From: Micromonospora halotolerans
GTDB lineage: Bacteria; Actinomycetota; Actinomycetes; Mycobacteriales; Micromonosporaceae
Length of the DNA: 64,000 nt
Reading direction: 5' to 3'
NCBI RefSeq assembly: GCF_032108445.1
Contig: NZ_CP134876.1
Location: 2,604,001 to 2,668,000 of the forward strand
Both the position numbers and the translations under genes were made by a program. Of the stretch, positions 63,239 to 64,000 are shown piece after piece (the first letter of the stretch is position 1; each line of letters begins with the position of its first letter). Below the pieces are notes generated by a model. The model saw only the letters and a program-made list of their open reading frames with translations. It did no database searches and had not been told where the DNA came from.

Positions 63239-63691
63239 TCAGGCGGGCAGGGGGGCCGGACGCAGCAGGGTCGCGGCCACCGCCCGGGCCGCCTCGGTCC
63301 AGGCGGTCGGGCGCAGGGTGGCAGGATCCAGCCGGACGATCGACCGGGTGCCGTCGGCGTGCAGGACGCTGCCGTCCACCGAGCGGAACTCGAAGGCGTA
63401 GCGGGCGCTGCTCGTGCCGAAATGGTCCAGCCAGAAGTGCACCGCCACCGGGCCGACCCCGGTGACCGGGGCACGGTAGGCGATGGTGAACTCCCGGACG
63501 GCGTGGAACACGTCGGGGGCGGCGTGCACGTCGCCGCGGAAGGCGACGCCGCGCTCGGCCCAGTACGGCGTCAGGGCGCGCTCCAGCAGCACCGCGTAGC
63601 GGGCGTTGTGCAGGATGCCCATGGCGTCGAGGTCGTCGAAGTGCACCGGGACGTGCTCGACGTGCCCGAACTCGACAGGGGTCTGGCTCAT
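63239..63691 (-). CDS. Acyl-CoA thioesterase (4HBT hot-dog fold)
   Basis: 150 residues: VHFDDLDAMGILHNARYAVLLERAL is the 4-hydroxybenzoyl-CoA thioesterase motif, with the conserved Asp and His/Asn around the CoA pocket; YEFEF-like strands follow. Substrate unknown. ATG at 63691 overlaps the stop of the upstream TetR gene (ATGA), so the two are coupled. Confidence 0.85.
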   Translation of the reverse strand: MSQTPVEFGHVEHVPVHFDDLDAMGILHNARYAVLLERALTPYWAERGVAFRGDVHAAPDVFHAVREFTIAYRAPVTGVGPVAVHFWLDHFGTSSARYAFEFRSVDGSVLHADGTRSIVRLDPATLRPTAWTEAARAVAATLLRPAPLPA

Positions 63692-64000
63692 GACGGGCCT
63701 TCCGGTAGCAGGGCCGGGTCGGGGCAGAGTGCCCGCAGCCGGTTCAGCAGGCCCCGGCGGGCGTGCTGGTAGGTGACGTCCGGGTCGAGCAGCCGGGACC
63801 GCATGACGGCGCTGATCCCCAAGGCGTCGATCTCGTACGCCAGTTGCGGGACGTCCAGGTCGGCGGGGAGTTCGCCGAGCTCGACGGCCTCCTGGACGAG
63901 GCGTTCGAGGAACGCGGTCCACCGGGCGAACGCCTCGGCGAGCCGGTCCCGGACCGGGCCGGGACGGGCGTTGTACTCGAAATCGGTGTTGGCGAAGAAG
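63688..64000 (-). CDS. TetR/AcrR-family regulator, C-terminal part (start outside window)
   Basis: The frame enters from the right edge and ends with TGA at 63688. The visible 103 residues (EYNARPGPVRDRLAEAFARW, LVQEAVELGELPADLDVPQLAYEIDALGISAVMRSRLL) match the ligand-binding domain of TetR regulators of the TetR_C_6-like kind. The HTH is outside the window. It probably controls the coupled thioesterase gene and itself. Confidence 0.7.
   Translation of the reverse strand, partial: FFANTDFEYNARPGPVRDRLAEAFARWTAFLERLVQEAVELGELPADLDVPQLAYEIDALGISAVMRSRLLDPDVTYQHARRGLLNRLRALCPDPALLPEGPS

Overview
The window is high-GC DNA with actinobacterial gene density, GTG starts and many start codons that sit directly behind a TANNNT hexamer. 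The gene set (SCO4848-type protein, DUF6230/DUF6114 pair, tRNA adenosine deaminase with its associated protein, 16S/23S/5S operon without spacer tRNAs) points to Micromonosporaceae, most likely Micromonospora. That placement is inferred from gene content and sequence style; no database search was possible. Layout: 1-15,800 holds ordinary chromosome: a truncated repeat protein, cysQ, an aminotransferase, a CorA transporter, cyclophilin, a rhomboid protease, thiolase, an APH-like kinase, a secreted multi-domain protein, a two-component system followed by a lipoprotein, and a GT2 glycosyltransferase. 15,819-18,896 is a redox-looking unit: a split transketolase diverging from soxR, with a quinone oxidoreductase converging on soxR. 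18,906-30,259 has a P-loop kinase, tRNA-Ser(UGA), a toxin-antitoxin pair with a frameshifted toxin, a methyltransferase and membrane protein, a FhuF-like reductase behind an iron-box-like palindrome, an unusual HTH-peptide deformylase fusion, a flavohemoglobin and a CPBP protease. 30,393-30,591 carries tRNA-Ser(GCU) and tRNA-Arg(ACG). The tRNA-Arg is an integration hotspot: its 3' half (44 bp, from the anticodon loop onward) is repeated exactly at 32,912, bounding a 2.3-kb element with cargo genes but no integrase. An integrase C-terminal remnant lies just beyond the right repeat, and accessory-looking genes continue to about 34,960. 35,075-38,219 is a five-gene operon (VOC protein, DrrAB-like ABC exporter, ArsR regulator, SRPBCC protein) whose promoter contains an inverted repeat between -35 and -10. 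38,276-41,592 has argS and trpS in the same orientation. argS is preceded by a leaderless ORF for a 29-residue peptide ending in an arginine-rich run, followed by mutually exclusive hairpins, which looks like ribosome-mediated attenuation. 43,774-49,799 is an rRNA operon with three tandem candidate promoters. The remainder has an F420-type oxidoreductase, a VanW protein, NudC, the DUF6230/DUF6114 pair, a DUF885 peptidase-like protein, a DMT transporter, a PHP protein, an M23 lipoprotein, the tadA pair, and a thioesterase translationally coupled to a TetR regulator cut by the right edge. Most interesting: the HTH-deformylase fusion, the argS leader, the cis-mobilizable-type element in tRNA-Arg, and a triple 11-bp-spaced repeat that flanks the two-component operon on both sides.
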